From contig OZ316892.1 in assembly GCA_973895155.1 (NCBI GenBank), positions 25,358,001 through 25,422,000 on the forward strand: a stretch of 64,000 nt of DNA. Direction: 5' to 3'. The stretch is from Marsupella aquatica. Taxonomy: Eukaryota > Marchantiophyta. Shown in pieces: positions 46,696 through 57,540 of the stretch. The translations under genes and the position numbers were made by a program. Below the pieces are notes generated by a model, which ran no database searches, was not told the DNA's origin, and worked only from the letters and a program-made list of their open reading frames with translations. The number at the start of each line of letters is the position of its first letter. Position 1 is the first letter of the stretch.

Positions 46696-48806
46696 GGCAC
46701 AGTCAACCCTAAAGCTAAAGGCCCTGTTGTCCTCTGCAACAATGTGGAGCTTACTTGGATCCTAGCCTCCCCACAACTTCTGTAGTCGAATGAGAACCCA
46801 AACTCCTGCTCACCACCCAAGATTGAGTGAATCTGCACATTCCACAGTGCACAATTAAAACATATCACTATTCTGTCTCTGTACATTCAAATCAGTCAGA
46901 CAATTGAATAATACTGCACAACTTCAACTATAGTACATACACCAGACCATAACTGAAAAGAGGGGAGATCCACACCTGGAGTATGTTGTCTTCTGCACAA
47001 CACTGATATAGAATACAACCCTAAACAACACGATCCGAGACCCACGTACCACCAGTAAGTGAAGTCGCCCTACAAAGACAACAATGGAGCAAATAATTCA
47101 GAATGTAGCCCTTGCAGACAATAATGTTGACCTGCATTGTGACATCGTTCACAACAAGCTTCCTTCAATACTCCGAGAAGATTTAGACTCTGACTGTCTG
47201 TCTGTCTACTACCTCCGCAATTCTACCTTGAGGTCCTACGTTGAAGGCAACTCTGTGCATTCTGCTAAGCCAAGCTGCAACAAAACAAAACCAAAGAAGA
47301 CTTTCATTCACTTTGGAACCCACAAAATGAGTCATTCATACATTAGAAACAAAAGCAATACAAAGAAAGACCTTTTCCAAAATTACTTTCAATCATCTGC
47401 CCGCTGCTGCCCGGCTGAAATTTCTGTACATTTGTGGGTGTGCCACGTCACTTCTAGGGTGCCCCAATTACTTACACGTGTACTTTCTTTTGATTGAAAC
47501 AGAAAATCGTCGCTCTGCCTTTAAAGAAAGGAGGCGAAGAGTCACGTAGAGGACCGTACAAGATGCAACAAAGATTTGCCCCGCCCTCGTACGTAGCCAT
47601 GAAGGAGGAAAGTGGTCTTACATTGTTACGTCGCAGCGAAGGAGACTGAAAGAGAGCCACAACAAAGGAGAACATAAAGCCCTCGATGTTCCCCTTTGTG
47701 TACTGAAACCTGCAATTTGCTGCCGATTGTCGAAGCTCAATCGAGTAAATTGCAACTCGGATTTCCATTTAGCTTCCTCTGTATGTGTTGCAGTTTCACT
47801 GCTAATCATTGAATGAGCTGCTCGAATTGGTGGGCTACTTCTTTGATTGTTTCAGGATGAAGAAGATTAGAAATGAGATGACTTTCATAGCTCATACCTG
47901 CTCTTTACGCTTCTGAATCTAGACATCCTGAGCCGGCTCTTGATTACTCATGTCGTATCCGTCAACCTATCGAGCTTCATGGATGAGAAAGTGTGTGAAA
48001 ACCCCCCATGACAGTACATACTTCAGGCTCACAATCATTCTATGGAACCGGTTGCCTTGAGGGTCTCCGAGCAAAGGCGGATGCTGGCAGCACTGTTTGT
48101 TCATTTTTCATACTCGTTTCTTTGTCAGTTTGCTTGTGCCGAGCTGCGGTTCCGTTCTGCCCCCACCCAGACTTGAGCTGCGGTTCCGTTCCATTCTGCC
48201 CCCACCCTATTGCAATTTTTGTCAACATTACGTCACAGCTTCCTATTTTGACCTCCGGTTCAGAAAATTTAGGGTCTGCATCCCTCATGGCTACCGCTAA
48301 GTCTGCGTCCCTTGTGGCTACCGCAGGGCCTGCGTTTTTGAGTTAAATCATTTTTCAAGCTCGATTTGGTGTTGATCTGTTCCTACTGTACCGAAACGAC
48401 AAACATTTACGATGGATTATTGCCCAGACTTGCTTTGATCCCAGTGTGTCGTTCAATCAATCCCTGTTCCGTTCCCTTGTCATGGATTCTATTTTCAAAG
48501 TTAATTATCTGAAAGTTCCTTTATGCCCAATCGAAAGCACAGTCAGTGACAGAATTGAGCTTCATCGCATGTCCTTGTGCAATCATTAGTATTGAGCTTT
48601 GTTGCATGCCGTTGTGCAAGCTTCTCCTTCCTTACTCAATCGCAGTTCATCCCTTGTGACATGGGAGCTCTCCATTCATAATGGACGATTTCCAGAGTCC
48701 AGCCGTTGGAGCTCCATTCATGACGAACGACTTTCTAGAGTCCATCCGGAAGGAAGCAGATCATCTGGGTAGAGAATTGTGAGACATCGGAGCGAGGGAG
48801 TCTACA
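46696..48806. other. Non-coding middle of the giant transposon
   Basis: This is the divergent promoter region between the BRCT gene (minus) and the 392-aa gene (plus). A 138-codon plus-strand frame at 47084-47497 shows no motif and I do not call it. A short duplicated phrase (GAGCTGCGGTTCCGTTC...TGCCCCCACCC) lies at 48141-48208. Confidence 0.5.
48141..48208 (+). repeat. Imperfect 30-bp tandem duplication
   Basis: The unit GAGCTGCGGTTCCGTTCTGC followed by CCCCACCC (48141-48168) recurs at 48175-48208 with a 5-base insertion. It sits about 600 bp upstream of the 392-aa gene's ATG. Confidence 0.8.
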
Positions 48807-50302
48807 ATGGCAAAGCGGCCTCGTTCAGAGATCCAATCAATGCTCATCCACATTAAAGGGGATAGCGACCATGTTTGGATTCCAAAAAAAATTGAGATAG
48901 ACTCTTGGATTACTTTAAATCCACCAAAGAGAGGACCATGGGCTAAACAACATTTTATAGCTCAAGTAAAGAAGTTCAAGTTTGCCACAAATTCAGTAGT
49001 GTTACAATCTATATTGGTTGCACATGCATATTGTCCCCGACAGTTGCAGTTGGAGTCATGTTGTCAACATGGTGTACCCAGCAACCGGGTGAATTGTAAG
49101 TGTAATTTCTGATCCCTATATATAAGTTACTTTCAGTGCAATAAAACTATCTAAGCAAACTGCCATTAGTTATAGTAGGCATCAAATATTTACTAATGGT
49201 ATTATTGTTTTTTTGCTACTAACAGATGTCTACCCCACAAAATATGAAGATTGGCAGGACCCAAATTCTATATTAGATTTGGTTGTGGTGGTACATGGAG
49301 TTATTGGTGAAGCAACACGAGGAACCCGAACCCATAAGGAGTTGCTAGAATCAGGCATTTTATTTTATGATGCTTCTTATGTACCACCTTTGGGAAAAGG
49401 AAAGTTTGGGAAACTTATACCAATACCACTTCCTTCATTTGATGACCCATCATGGCCAATTCCCGACATGAGTACTACTGAGTCCTTTCGTGCTAGACTG
49501 TTTTCTGACTTTCATATGGCAATGAAACCCAGCACAGGTGGTCGTGTTTGTAGAATTAACTGGTTCATGCCATTCCACATCATGGTCGATCTATTTCATG
49601 TCCAAGTGGACATTGGAATGCGACAAACCAAGACATTTTATGTTTTTAAACCAATCTCAGAAGATCTACTTGCATCTCTCATGGATCCAGGTTGGGATGT
49701 TAAAAGAGAGGCTGCAAGTGATATCATTAAATGTCAAGTTCTTCAATTGTCTATCACTTTTAGATACCATGTTGGTCGGCAAATGTTCACTACTTTCGGA
49801 TATGTTCGTGAACGACTTGTGAAGGACTTGTGGCTTGCAATGGACCAGTCAGATGCGGTGGAAATGATGAGTCTTGAGGTTGAACTTTTGGATGGAACAT
49901 GTATCAATTTGGACGTTGGCAAAAATTGGGGCTTACGTGATATTCGTGAAGAAGTGGGGTTCTACATTAACTCTGAGGACTATGGAAATTGGGTTTTTGG
50001 CATTGTAAACCCAACCAAGCCTGGGCGTTGGGAAAAGGTATCAAGCATCCCAACCAGTTTTAGTCGGGGTTTTAGCCTTGCATGGTTCCACTAAATGTTT
50101 TAATAGCATCTACTTTAGATTCTAATCTGTACTTGAACTGTTGTTTTAGCCTTCCATGGTTCCACAAAATGTTTTAATAGCATCTAGTTTAGATTGTAAT
50201 CTGTACTTGAAGTGTTATTTGCAGATAAACAAGAGGAAGGAAAAGGATATGATTCTCAAAGACATTGGAGAAGGCAAATTTTTGCGCATAAAAAAAGGGT
50301 AG
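48807..50302 (+). CDS. Unknown 392-aa protein, 3 exons, inside the giant transposon
   Basis: Exons are 48807-49095, 49226-50037 and 50225-50302. Intron 1 (GTAAGT ... TACTAACAG, with a textbook branch-point) and intron 2 (GTATCAAG ... TTTGCAG) join in frame. The last exon adds a lysine-rich tail ending KKG. No known domain is recognised. The protein opens with MAKRPRSE, a possible nuclear localisation signal. Its middle has alternating hydrophobic/charged text typical of a folded globular protein (VVVVHGVIGEATRG, FDDPSWPIPD). It is convergent with the 853-aa gene, with only 152 bases between stop codons. The pairing suggests an accessory protein of the same mobile element. Confidence 0.7.
50070..50216 (+). 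repeat. Tandem 73-74 bp duplication within an intron
   Basis: TTTTAGCCTTGCATGGTTCC ... (50070-50142) recurs at 50143-50216 with about seven mismatches. It fills most of intron 2 of the 392-aa gene and includes the last in-frame codons read before the donor was recognised. Confidence 0.9.
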
Positions 50303-50454
50303 GCACATGAAGGACTCTGATGAGAAGTTCAGAAGTATAGACAGTTATTTAAATCCAATCATATAGCTCACTACTAATTACATCTTTTGTGGCCCAACTC
50401 TAAGGGGGCCGGAAGTTGGCTTCAGCATTTTTTAATTTCTTCATAAGACAATAT

Positions 50455-53174
50455 CTATTCTATTTCCGCAAGAGATGGTGCACTTGACTCTCCTTGTCTT
50501 TGTTCATTCTGTCTATGTTGTACAATGCGATACCAATGTTGGAAAGTTTGCACTATTGGTGATATACGCTGTTTAGTGCCACCGTGTTGTGTGTGTCGTT
50601 GGTATGTTGCTTTCGCTGATGCATGACTCTTCTCCATGCCTTGACAACTCCTTACCGACAAACTCCCATACTTTTCAACGAACCAAGATGCGTGTCGCAC
50701 CAAAACATGCTGGCGTCACAGTCAGATGAGTACAAGCGTGAGAACTACTGCAAAATAATTAACAATGTGCTAGCCAACAATCAGGTTTCGTGGACAAACG
50801 AGTAAATAATGCATCCACACTAAAACAGATGCAATTGAAATAAATCATTTTTCATGATTTGTTTTACCATGTAGTGGGTGATGTGGTGTTCACCAAAGGC
50901 TTCAATATAAAGTCTACCCCAATTCTCAATTTGTCCTTTGAATGCCAACCTTTGTGAATCAGTCAAAGTCAGCCCAGTCAGGTAAGGTTGCAACTCCTCA
51001 TAAGCTCTCCACATGTGCATTCGAGAAAGCTTTCCTTCTGGCCCGTTATGATGATCAGCTGTACATAAGTCCATCCAAACTTTTTCGTTTTGGGAATATG
51101 TACTCTTTTTGAATAATCTTGTGACATGAGCTCCATTCATGCTTGGTCGATTGGGGACACTCCCAGTTGCTCCAGAAAGGTTTGGATCCTTGAATATTCT
51201 CACATTACCTCCATGAACCCCAGCTGAGGACAAAGATTCTTCCATTTGCTCTATAGCTTTTGCTTGAGAAGGTTTGTTTTGCATGTTCCAAACATACATG
51301 AAATGCAGATGCAAATTTTTTTCCACAATTCGAACATTAGCATGCAAGGTGCAAATATGTACACGCTCCAATGGTATTGGGAGTATTGGGTCAAAATGTG
51401 TGTCTCCTGATGTTCCACGACTTGGTTCTGCTGGAAAAGATGTGGAGAACAATCCACCCTTCCATGAAGGTTGTTGACGTTCCTTACCGGCTCTTCTTGC
51501 AGCCATATCACTCCCTAGTGCTTCTTTGCTTGACTTTTCTTGGAGACAATAGATGCAAGAGTGTTTAGCATTTGCACCATGTTGCAACCCATACATGCAT
51601 TTTATTGTTTTCATATCTGCTGTCAAATGCCACTCCACTTTGTATTCTCCCATTCCTGGTACCTGTAATAATTTCCCTGCTTCCTGTGCTTGAATCACAC
51701 TTGGAAATGATGTTGTTGAAAATATGAATTTCAATTGCGCATGTGACTCCTTTGCCACCTCAAAGCATGCCACTGGCCAAATGTCACGATCTGATTGCAC
51801 TGAGAAGTATTGAGGGTCATCTTTCTGGATTGTCATATCCAAAGCCCTGTTCATAAGAGTAATTGAGACCCTTTCTAACTTTTGGTCTTTGACAATCTGT
51901 GCCTCATCCAATTTGAGGACAAATACTAGGGAACTTTCACCAATCTCCTCTTTAGTGACATTGTAAAAGCGAACCATGTTTTGTTGTACCACTTCAAGGT
52001 CAACAAATAGTGAATTCTTGTCACTCAACATAATTCTCTTGGGCTTTGTTCCATCAGTGGTTTTGGACTTCTTTGCCTTTGGGGCATCTGGAAGCTCCAT
52101 ATGCAAGCTTTTGTACTCACCAATGAAGTGAACAAGGTTTGCATTATATTCAACCCTCAACTTAGACACTTGAGAGGAATTAGGAATAGCAGCAAGTTTC
52201 AACAGTGGATGCACAAACTTGAAGCCATTTTTCAAAGTTTTACGGATAGCAGAAAAACCTTTCTGAGAAACACCAGTTTGATCACACACTGCCAACATAC
52301 TAGTTGGCTGGATATGATCTCCAACTTCAGTCAAGATACTGTTTGTGGCCTTCACAATTGTTGTGGTCATGCTAGGTTGTTGCACCATGTACTCCTTCTC
52401 CTCTTTTGTCAACATCTTTGCAAGTAACATAGCATTCTGTCTTTGTGCTTCAACATCTCCACAAATATGATGTTTCCCCCCACATATTGCATTATCCATT
52501 TGAACCTCCTTTGAAGTCCTTGCTTGTAGTAGAGTTCGGACTTGACGTCTTAATCTTTTTGCATGCCCACCTGTTTGACTCAGATCTGACAAGTCTTTTC
52601 TTTTGCGAACATGCCCTTCTCGCAACAATTTATCATATTTTGTTCTCAAAGAAACAAGCTCTTTCTCTTTGTTTTGCAATGATGTTGTACATGCCAAAAC
52701 TGATTGCTGTAAGCTTGCTATTTGATCATGGTCAGATTGCAATGACTGTATTTTTTGTAGCAACTGAAGGTTCTCCACCCTCAGCTCACGACTCACTTGC
52801 ATAAAAAAAGCCCTGCCACTTTCTATGTTTTTGATGTTTGCCTCGTATTGCTTAGTAATAGTCATATTTGTTTTTGATAGGCTATGGGCATATCCATAGA
52901 ATCCATTTTCTCCTTCACAAATATAAACTACAAGCTCCTTCAAGGTTGTAAAGGGTGGTGGTGCATTTGTTCTTGGATCTTTAGGGTATATAGCCCCATT
53001 TATCCACAGGTCTATGTTAGTAGCCCCCTCAACCCTTTTTTGGGGGAAATCAAATTTCTGTGTTTGCAAGTCAACATTGACCCCTCTTTTGATGAGGGGC
53101 GCATATTTTGGATCCACTGCAAACCGTATCTCATACGACTTGCCCCATTTGTTTGTAATGTCTTGCAAGGCCAT
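50455..53174 (-). CDS. Transposase-like 853-aa protein, 2 exons
   Basis: Exon 1 is 53174-50868 and exon 2 is 50709-50455. The 158-bp intron (GTAAAAC ... GACGCCAG) joins HITHYM to HVLVRHASWF in frame. Residues about 128-190 look coiled-coil, followed by a basic KRK/RLRRQ patch. The C-terminal half resembles uncharacterised transposase-like proteins that I recall from cnidarians, sponges and algae. Acidic positions that could form a DDE set are Asp in LKLDEAQ (about 423), Asp in LTADMK (about 520) with a nearby CIYC pair, and Glu in CQGMEKSH (about 795). This is pattern recall, not a search result. It could be a second transposase of the giant element or belong to a nested element together with the 392-aa gene. 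Confidence 0.65.
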
Positions 53175-54684
53175 GACTCTGCATTTTAAGAGATGGTCAT
53201 AATGGGAAAAAAATCAATCTCATTTATTGATACAACTTAGAGTTCACGTTTTATGCTTAGAGCCTTTATTTAATTTACTAATTTGAAAGGAATTCTATCC
53301 AACGCTGCTAAAACCACAAATCCCCGTGGCACAGCCTACTTACATATATGTACTAATGAGGGACATATATTCCTAGTTACACACTTTACTTCCATTTACT
53401 AATCAGGGCACTCACTGATTGAATGGACTCCACTTGTGAAAATAACACTTGAATTCCTTGGCACTCCTCTTGTATGTTCGCCATCACCGTCTGTCACCAA
53501 CCCATATTGTCTCTCAATCCACGTACTTGGAGACGCATACATATCAAATATAAACATCCAAGTCAAGAATGTGTGTCTAGAGTCTGTAACTATTGTTTCC
53601 AGAAACAAATAGCAGAATCGATTCCTTCACAACATTACCGCCCTCATTCTCAATGAGGTTTGTGTCCATCATGATTGCTCGTTGTTACCCGATTGTTGTT
53701 CTTCTTCTCACCTTTGGGTTTACCAAGATTGGCCTCAAAGCTGAATCTTAGCCATAAGGTTCAAACCTGAATTCTTAGACATAATTTTAAGCTGAAATCT
53801 TAGCAATAAGAAGCACACAACAAGATAGCTTTCCGTTAGCGTCTCTTGCAGGGAGCTCTCGTTGGATGTCCTCATCAAAAGGAGTTTTGCTTTGAATTTT
53901 GTATGTACATAGAGTACATAGTTTTGGTTTGAATCCGCATACCAAGGAGTTCTTCTCATGGAAAAGCTCGAGAAATCCTAGTCCTTGCTTGTAGTAAGGA
54001 GGTTCAGAATTGCACAGAGGGAAGAGTCGATATAAAGAGTGACGTTGTGCACGAAGAGTTTGCTTGGCCTGTGACAGATTATGCAGCTAGTGGTCTGTAC
54101 AAAGGTGCGTGGACCGGGAAGTCAGGGAAAGAATTTGGCAAACCGTGGGACACAGAATTTCCCTCATTCCGATCGGATTCCATTATTTCTCATGGGGGTT
54201 GGGATTGGGTCGGACCGAACCAGCAGCGGGGTCACATGAGGAAGCTGCGCTCGTCGATTGCAATGAATGTTGTGGGAGTCCAGCAGGTTTGTCTCGGAGA
54301 TACACGGAGTGGGAGAGGCAGAGCAAGATTATAGGTGGGCATGAAAAATAGCAGGATTCTAGGAACTTTGGAAAGATTTCCATCCATTCTCATTCTCCCA
54401 CAGAGGAAGTGATTCAGGGTGCCGCTGTTTTGAAAAATACTAGGGCATCCAGCCAACCTGTCTCACCTCAACTCTCTTCTTCACCGAGACTGTCCTCACC
54501 CAAGCTTAATGATCGCTCAAAGTGGTTGCGTGCCGTCTCCAGTCAAGCAAACACAGCAAATTTCAAGCAAGTTCATACACGTACAATAATCGAAGCATAT
54601 ACTCCTTAATTAGTTTACACGGGCCACGGAAAGATTACCTCTTGTTGTACATGCATGGGGAAGAAAATCTCCAAAAAAGCTTAG

Positions 54685-55305
54685 CTAATTGAAACAACGA
54701 CTGATGTTGAGGTGTAACGTTCCTAGGCCCAATGAACAAAGGTAAGGCTGGAGGGTGATGATAGATCCATACATTTGATCCGCTGGTTTGCTACCGGTTT
54801 TGCTGTGATAAACCCTGGGATTGCGCCAACGCAAAACCATCAGGAAATGAACGATGGCCTCCTGTGACAAGTTTAACCTGCGGCAAGTATAAGTGCTTGA
54901 ATGCCATCGAGAAATTAATTGTGCTTCCAGGATCGACAATTCTTGGAGGGCAAAGAGTTTTGAATGTCTGCTCTGCATATGAACTACGTTGTCGAGCCCA
55001 AATCTGGCGAGTGCTTTAATCCAGCCAGTCATGTGAGTGAGCGTAATCCCCTGAGCTGTGATGGGAGTTGCAACCGGTTGATGTGCCGCCCAAATTAAAA
55101 GCATTTCAAATTGGTGAACGTAGGATTCAAAGGCTTCATAGGATTCAAAAGCTTCACAGGATTCAAAAGCTTCAATTGCGGGATTCGAAAGGCCAAGATC
55201 ATTGCAATGCTCCTCCCTTGGCGCCAGTCCTCTCTGAGAAAGCCGTTCATGCATTGGGTACGATACGGATACCCAATGCATGCCATTTCTTTTCAAGACT
55301 GGCAA
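54685..55305 (-). CDS. Hypothetical 206-codon frame, doubtful
   Basis: This open frame contains a triple EAFES(C/Y) repeat encoded by a short tandem DNA repeat (about 55130-55185), then a Leu/Ala-rich stretch. No domain, splice partner or conserved start is evident. It may be chance or a piece of cargo. Confidence 0.2.
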   Translation of the reverse strand: MPVLKRNGMHWVSVSYPMHERLSQRGLAPREEHCNDLGLSNPAIEAFESCEAFESYEAFESYVHQFEMLLIWAAHQPVATPITAQGITLTHMTGWIKALARFGLDNVVHMQSRHSKLFALQELSILEAQLISRWHSSTYTCRRLNLSQEAIVHFLMVLRWRNPRVYHSKTGSKPADQMYGSIITLQPYLCSLGLGTLHLNISRCFN

Positions 55306-55524
55306 GAATGAACAGACTTTTCCTTACAGGCAACTACGATGCGACTAATCTCACCCGTCTGTTCTGAGATTGGGCAGCCAAGCCAAGAATTGGGCAGGTG
55401 CCAACTAGAACCTTTTTGACAAAGGCTTAAGGGCCTCGTTTGTGTTCAAAATGCTTCTAATGGCAACGTTCATACCTTCACAGCACAGCACAGTGCAGGA
55501 TCAGATTGGATCTGATTTGGATGG

Positions 55525-55600
55525 CGAGCACTAATCACAATGAAGATCGAGCACCAAGCACCAATCACAATGAAGATCGAGCACTGATCACAAAGGAAGC
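55525..55600 (+). repeat. Tandem repeat, about 36 bp
   Basis: The phrase GAGCAC(T/C)AATCACAATGAAG with ATCGAGCAC recurs twice, then decays into further AATCAC/GATCAC variants up to about 55630. No coding role is seen. Confidence 0.8.
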
Positions 55601-56447
55601 ACCAATCACCAAGAAATAACTGATCACCGAGAACCACCAAGCAATGGGACCAAATAGAATGTCCCTTGCTGAGTTCACCCTAAATGGACAATCCTGCCAA
55701 TGCGAGTGGGGATCAGATGTGCAACTTTTCAGAAGCTTCTATGCTGGATATCAGGGTAGCTCTTTTCAAGGCAATGCAATCACACAAGCTTGTGACTGTG
55801 ACAACATAGACTTTGTTTGTCACTCCTGTGAAGTTTGCAAGCGGAGTGATAGATTCTAACCTGGCAGATGAAAGACTTCCTTCACTCTTTCGCCCTCACC
55901 AAGCATTCCTTTTGGGTCCGCATCTTTCTGCAAGCAATCACACAGCTCAATCCCGCAGCTAAAGAACCGGACAGCAGCAGCGAAGCAGCAATCCTCTAGC
56001 CGGCATCGCCCTCCTCTTGAATGAAAGGAAAGGAACACGTCGCAGGCAAAGAGGAAATGCTAGCAAACAGATAGCAACTGACATTGATGTGCGGCAACAT
56101 TTGCAAGAGGAGCAACCTTCAAGGGCCCACATAAGCCAGGAGTATCACCTTCTTTCCGCCAACCTTCCGTGGAATATGTCCCTGGGCAGAACGCAGGGAA
56201 ACTGGGAGCAGAACGCAAGGAAACCGGGAGGGAAACAAGCAAAAAGCTATGGTGGAGACCTCATCAGTTTCTATCAAGCTCGATCCAAACCAAGTAATAG
56301 TTGGCCTCACAATGTACCTCCTCTCCGAACTCGCCCCAGAACTTGTGGCAGCAGTAGCACTCAGTCTACCTCGATCCTCTCCAATGTCGCGGCAGCGCAA
56401 AGTAGTCATAGTCACCCTCCAAAGTTGCGGCAGCGCAACGCAGCCCC

Positions 56448-56610
56448 GATTGTCACAAAGAAAGTGCAGCGTAGCCCCTCCTGATTGTCACGATGAAAGC
56501 GTAGCACAGCCCCTCCCGATTGTCACAAAGAAAGCAAAGCGCAGCCCCTCCCGATTGTCACGAAGAAAGTCGCGGTAGTGCATGCAGCCCTCCCAATTGT
56601 CACGAAGAAA
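56448..56610 (+). repeat. 35-bp tandem repeat, about 4.5 units, subterminal
   Basis: Units begin (G/A)ATTGTCAC(A/G)A(A/T)(G)AAAG and end CAGCCCCTCCC. They lie about 575-735 bases from the right end of the giant transposon. Arrays of this kind near transposon ends often bind transposase, which here is only an inference. Confidence 0.85.
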
Positions 56611-56612
56611 GT

Positions 56613-56639
56613 GAACATTGAGTTTGAAACTCAATGTTC
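56613..56639. repeat. Perfect 13-bp palindrome
   Basis: GAACATTGAGTTT and its exact reverse complement flank a single central G, directly after the 35-bp repeats. It is about 545 bases from the right end. It could be a protein-binding dyad or fold as a hairpin. Confidence 0.9.
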
Positions 56640-57142
56640 GCGCGTCCTCCCTCAACCTCGGGCCCACAATCCTCGTCCCCTACAACCACCACCCGAGCCA
56701 TTGTGCACCGTCAGATCTTAAACCCTAAACATCGACAGCCCTTGCAAACCCTGAGTGGCATCATCGGTCCCCCGGGGTCCCTTAACCCACTTTAGACCCC
56801 ATCCCAATAAACCCCAAATAGAAATAGTTGACAATTATAAGGTTTGGTTACAATAGGGCAAAAATTGAAACATTCATGTTGCGGCAAAAAATCATATTTA
56901 CCACCTAAAAACACGTGTCATAATTACAAGGAGACATGTGGTCAAATATAAACATGACGCGTGTCGCATGAACATATGACAATAAATTCCCTAACTTTTT
57001 TGGACACCTTCGGTGGAATATGTCCCAATTAAAAAATGCCTATTGTTCTTTAAAGCGGCCCAATAATTAAAATGGACCCTTTTGTTCTTCCACCAATCTT
57101 CGGAAGTCTTCCGCCGAACTCAATTAAATGGCCCTATACTTC

Positions 57143-57184
57143 GTCGCACGTGATGTGGCACTTCCGCGGAAGTGACCCCCCGAG
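57143..57184 (-). repeat. Right terminal inverted repeat of the giant transposon
   Basis: Read on the minus strand it starts CTCGGGGGGTCACTTCC and contains CATCACGTGCGAC, matching the left end. The sequence just inside (GAAGTATAGGG ... CATTTAATTG) also matches the MITEs at 23283 and 63560. Confidence 0.9.
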
Positions 57185-57192
57185 TCGGTCAT

Positions 57193-57540
57193 CACTGAAT
57201 TCTTTAGACAGAGGGTGTCTATTGCGCTTCAGCGGGCACAGGCGTTCACTATTCTTCGTAGGGGGGAGGCTGTTGGTCTTAGGGCCGCTAGTAGGATTCC
57301 TTTGCTTGACCCCCCCATGCAGTTCACACCGGAGTTTTACCAAGCTCTCCAGTTTGCTGATAGGTAGGCGCTTGGGTTCCTGTCTTTGGGTTTGCTTTTC
57401 TTGGCCCCTTGGTGGTCTCCCCCCTTGATTGGGTCTTTTGCCTGAGGGATCATGTCTCCCGGTTCGGCGCCCTCTGTTTTTTGGCAGTTTGATATCTACT
57501 GTACCTTTCGTTTCCATTTTTCCAAGAAAGAAGTAAAGAA
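57193..57540 (+). pseudogene. R2-type LINE: C-terminal end and 3' UTR
   Basis: The frame resumes directly after the target duplication, beginning TEFFRQRVSIALQRAQAF, and stops with TAG at 57365-57367. It supplies the final ~58 codons of the endonuclease protein broken at 39076. A T/G-rich 3' UTR follows. An A-rich patch (AAGAAAGAAGTAAAG, about 57524-57538) may be the tail. Confidence 0.85.

Larger units (their letters stand above)
53175..57142. other. Right arm of the giant transposon, mostly non-coding
   Basis: One weak minus-strand frame (54685-55305) and several tandem repeats lie here, listed separately. Small plus-strand frames at 55644-55859 and 56017-56484 have no motifs; the second runs into the 35-bp tandem repeat. 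About 4 kb of repeat-rich DNA before an inverted end is typical of large transposons. Confidence 0.5.
39077..57184. mobile_element. Giant (18.1 kb) TIR DNA transposon with chromatin-protein cargo
   Basis: The 8-bp target duplication TCGGTCAT lies at 39069-39076 and 57185-57192. The ends read CTCAGGGGGGTCACT and CTCGGGGGGTCACTT inward and share CATCACGTGCGAC near position 30-43. Deleting the element and one duplication joins the R2-type LINE frame precisely, giving about 58 further codons to a stop at 57367. Genes inside: transposase (minus), EDM2-like PHD, Cys/His-rich protein and BRCT protein (all minus), a 392-aa protein (plus) and an 853-aa transposase-like protein (minus). The 8-bp duplication fits hAT or P-type chemistry. 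I cannot match the transposase to a named superfamily. A second element nested at about 48-53 kb is possible, but no inner ends were found. Confidence 0.9.

Noticed and set aside
47084-47497. 138-codon plus-strand frame in the middle of the giant element
   Set aside because: No domain, no start context and no splice partner; it lies in the divergent promoter region.
56755-57184. A free-standing MITE starting at the CCCCGGGGTCCC near 56771
   Set aside because: The left flank gave only a partial target repeat. The exact TCGGTCAT match and the frame of the LINE place the true left end at 39077.
39077-57184. Assignment of the giant element to the KDZ (Zisupton-type) or Kolobok superfamilies
   Set aside because: The expected CxC-type cysteine cluster of KDZ transposases is not seen, and the duplication is 8 bp rather than TTAA as in Kolobok. 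P/hAT-like chemistry fits better but is unproven.
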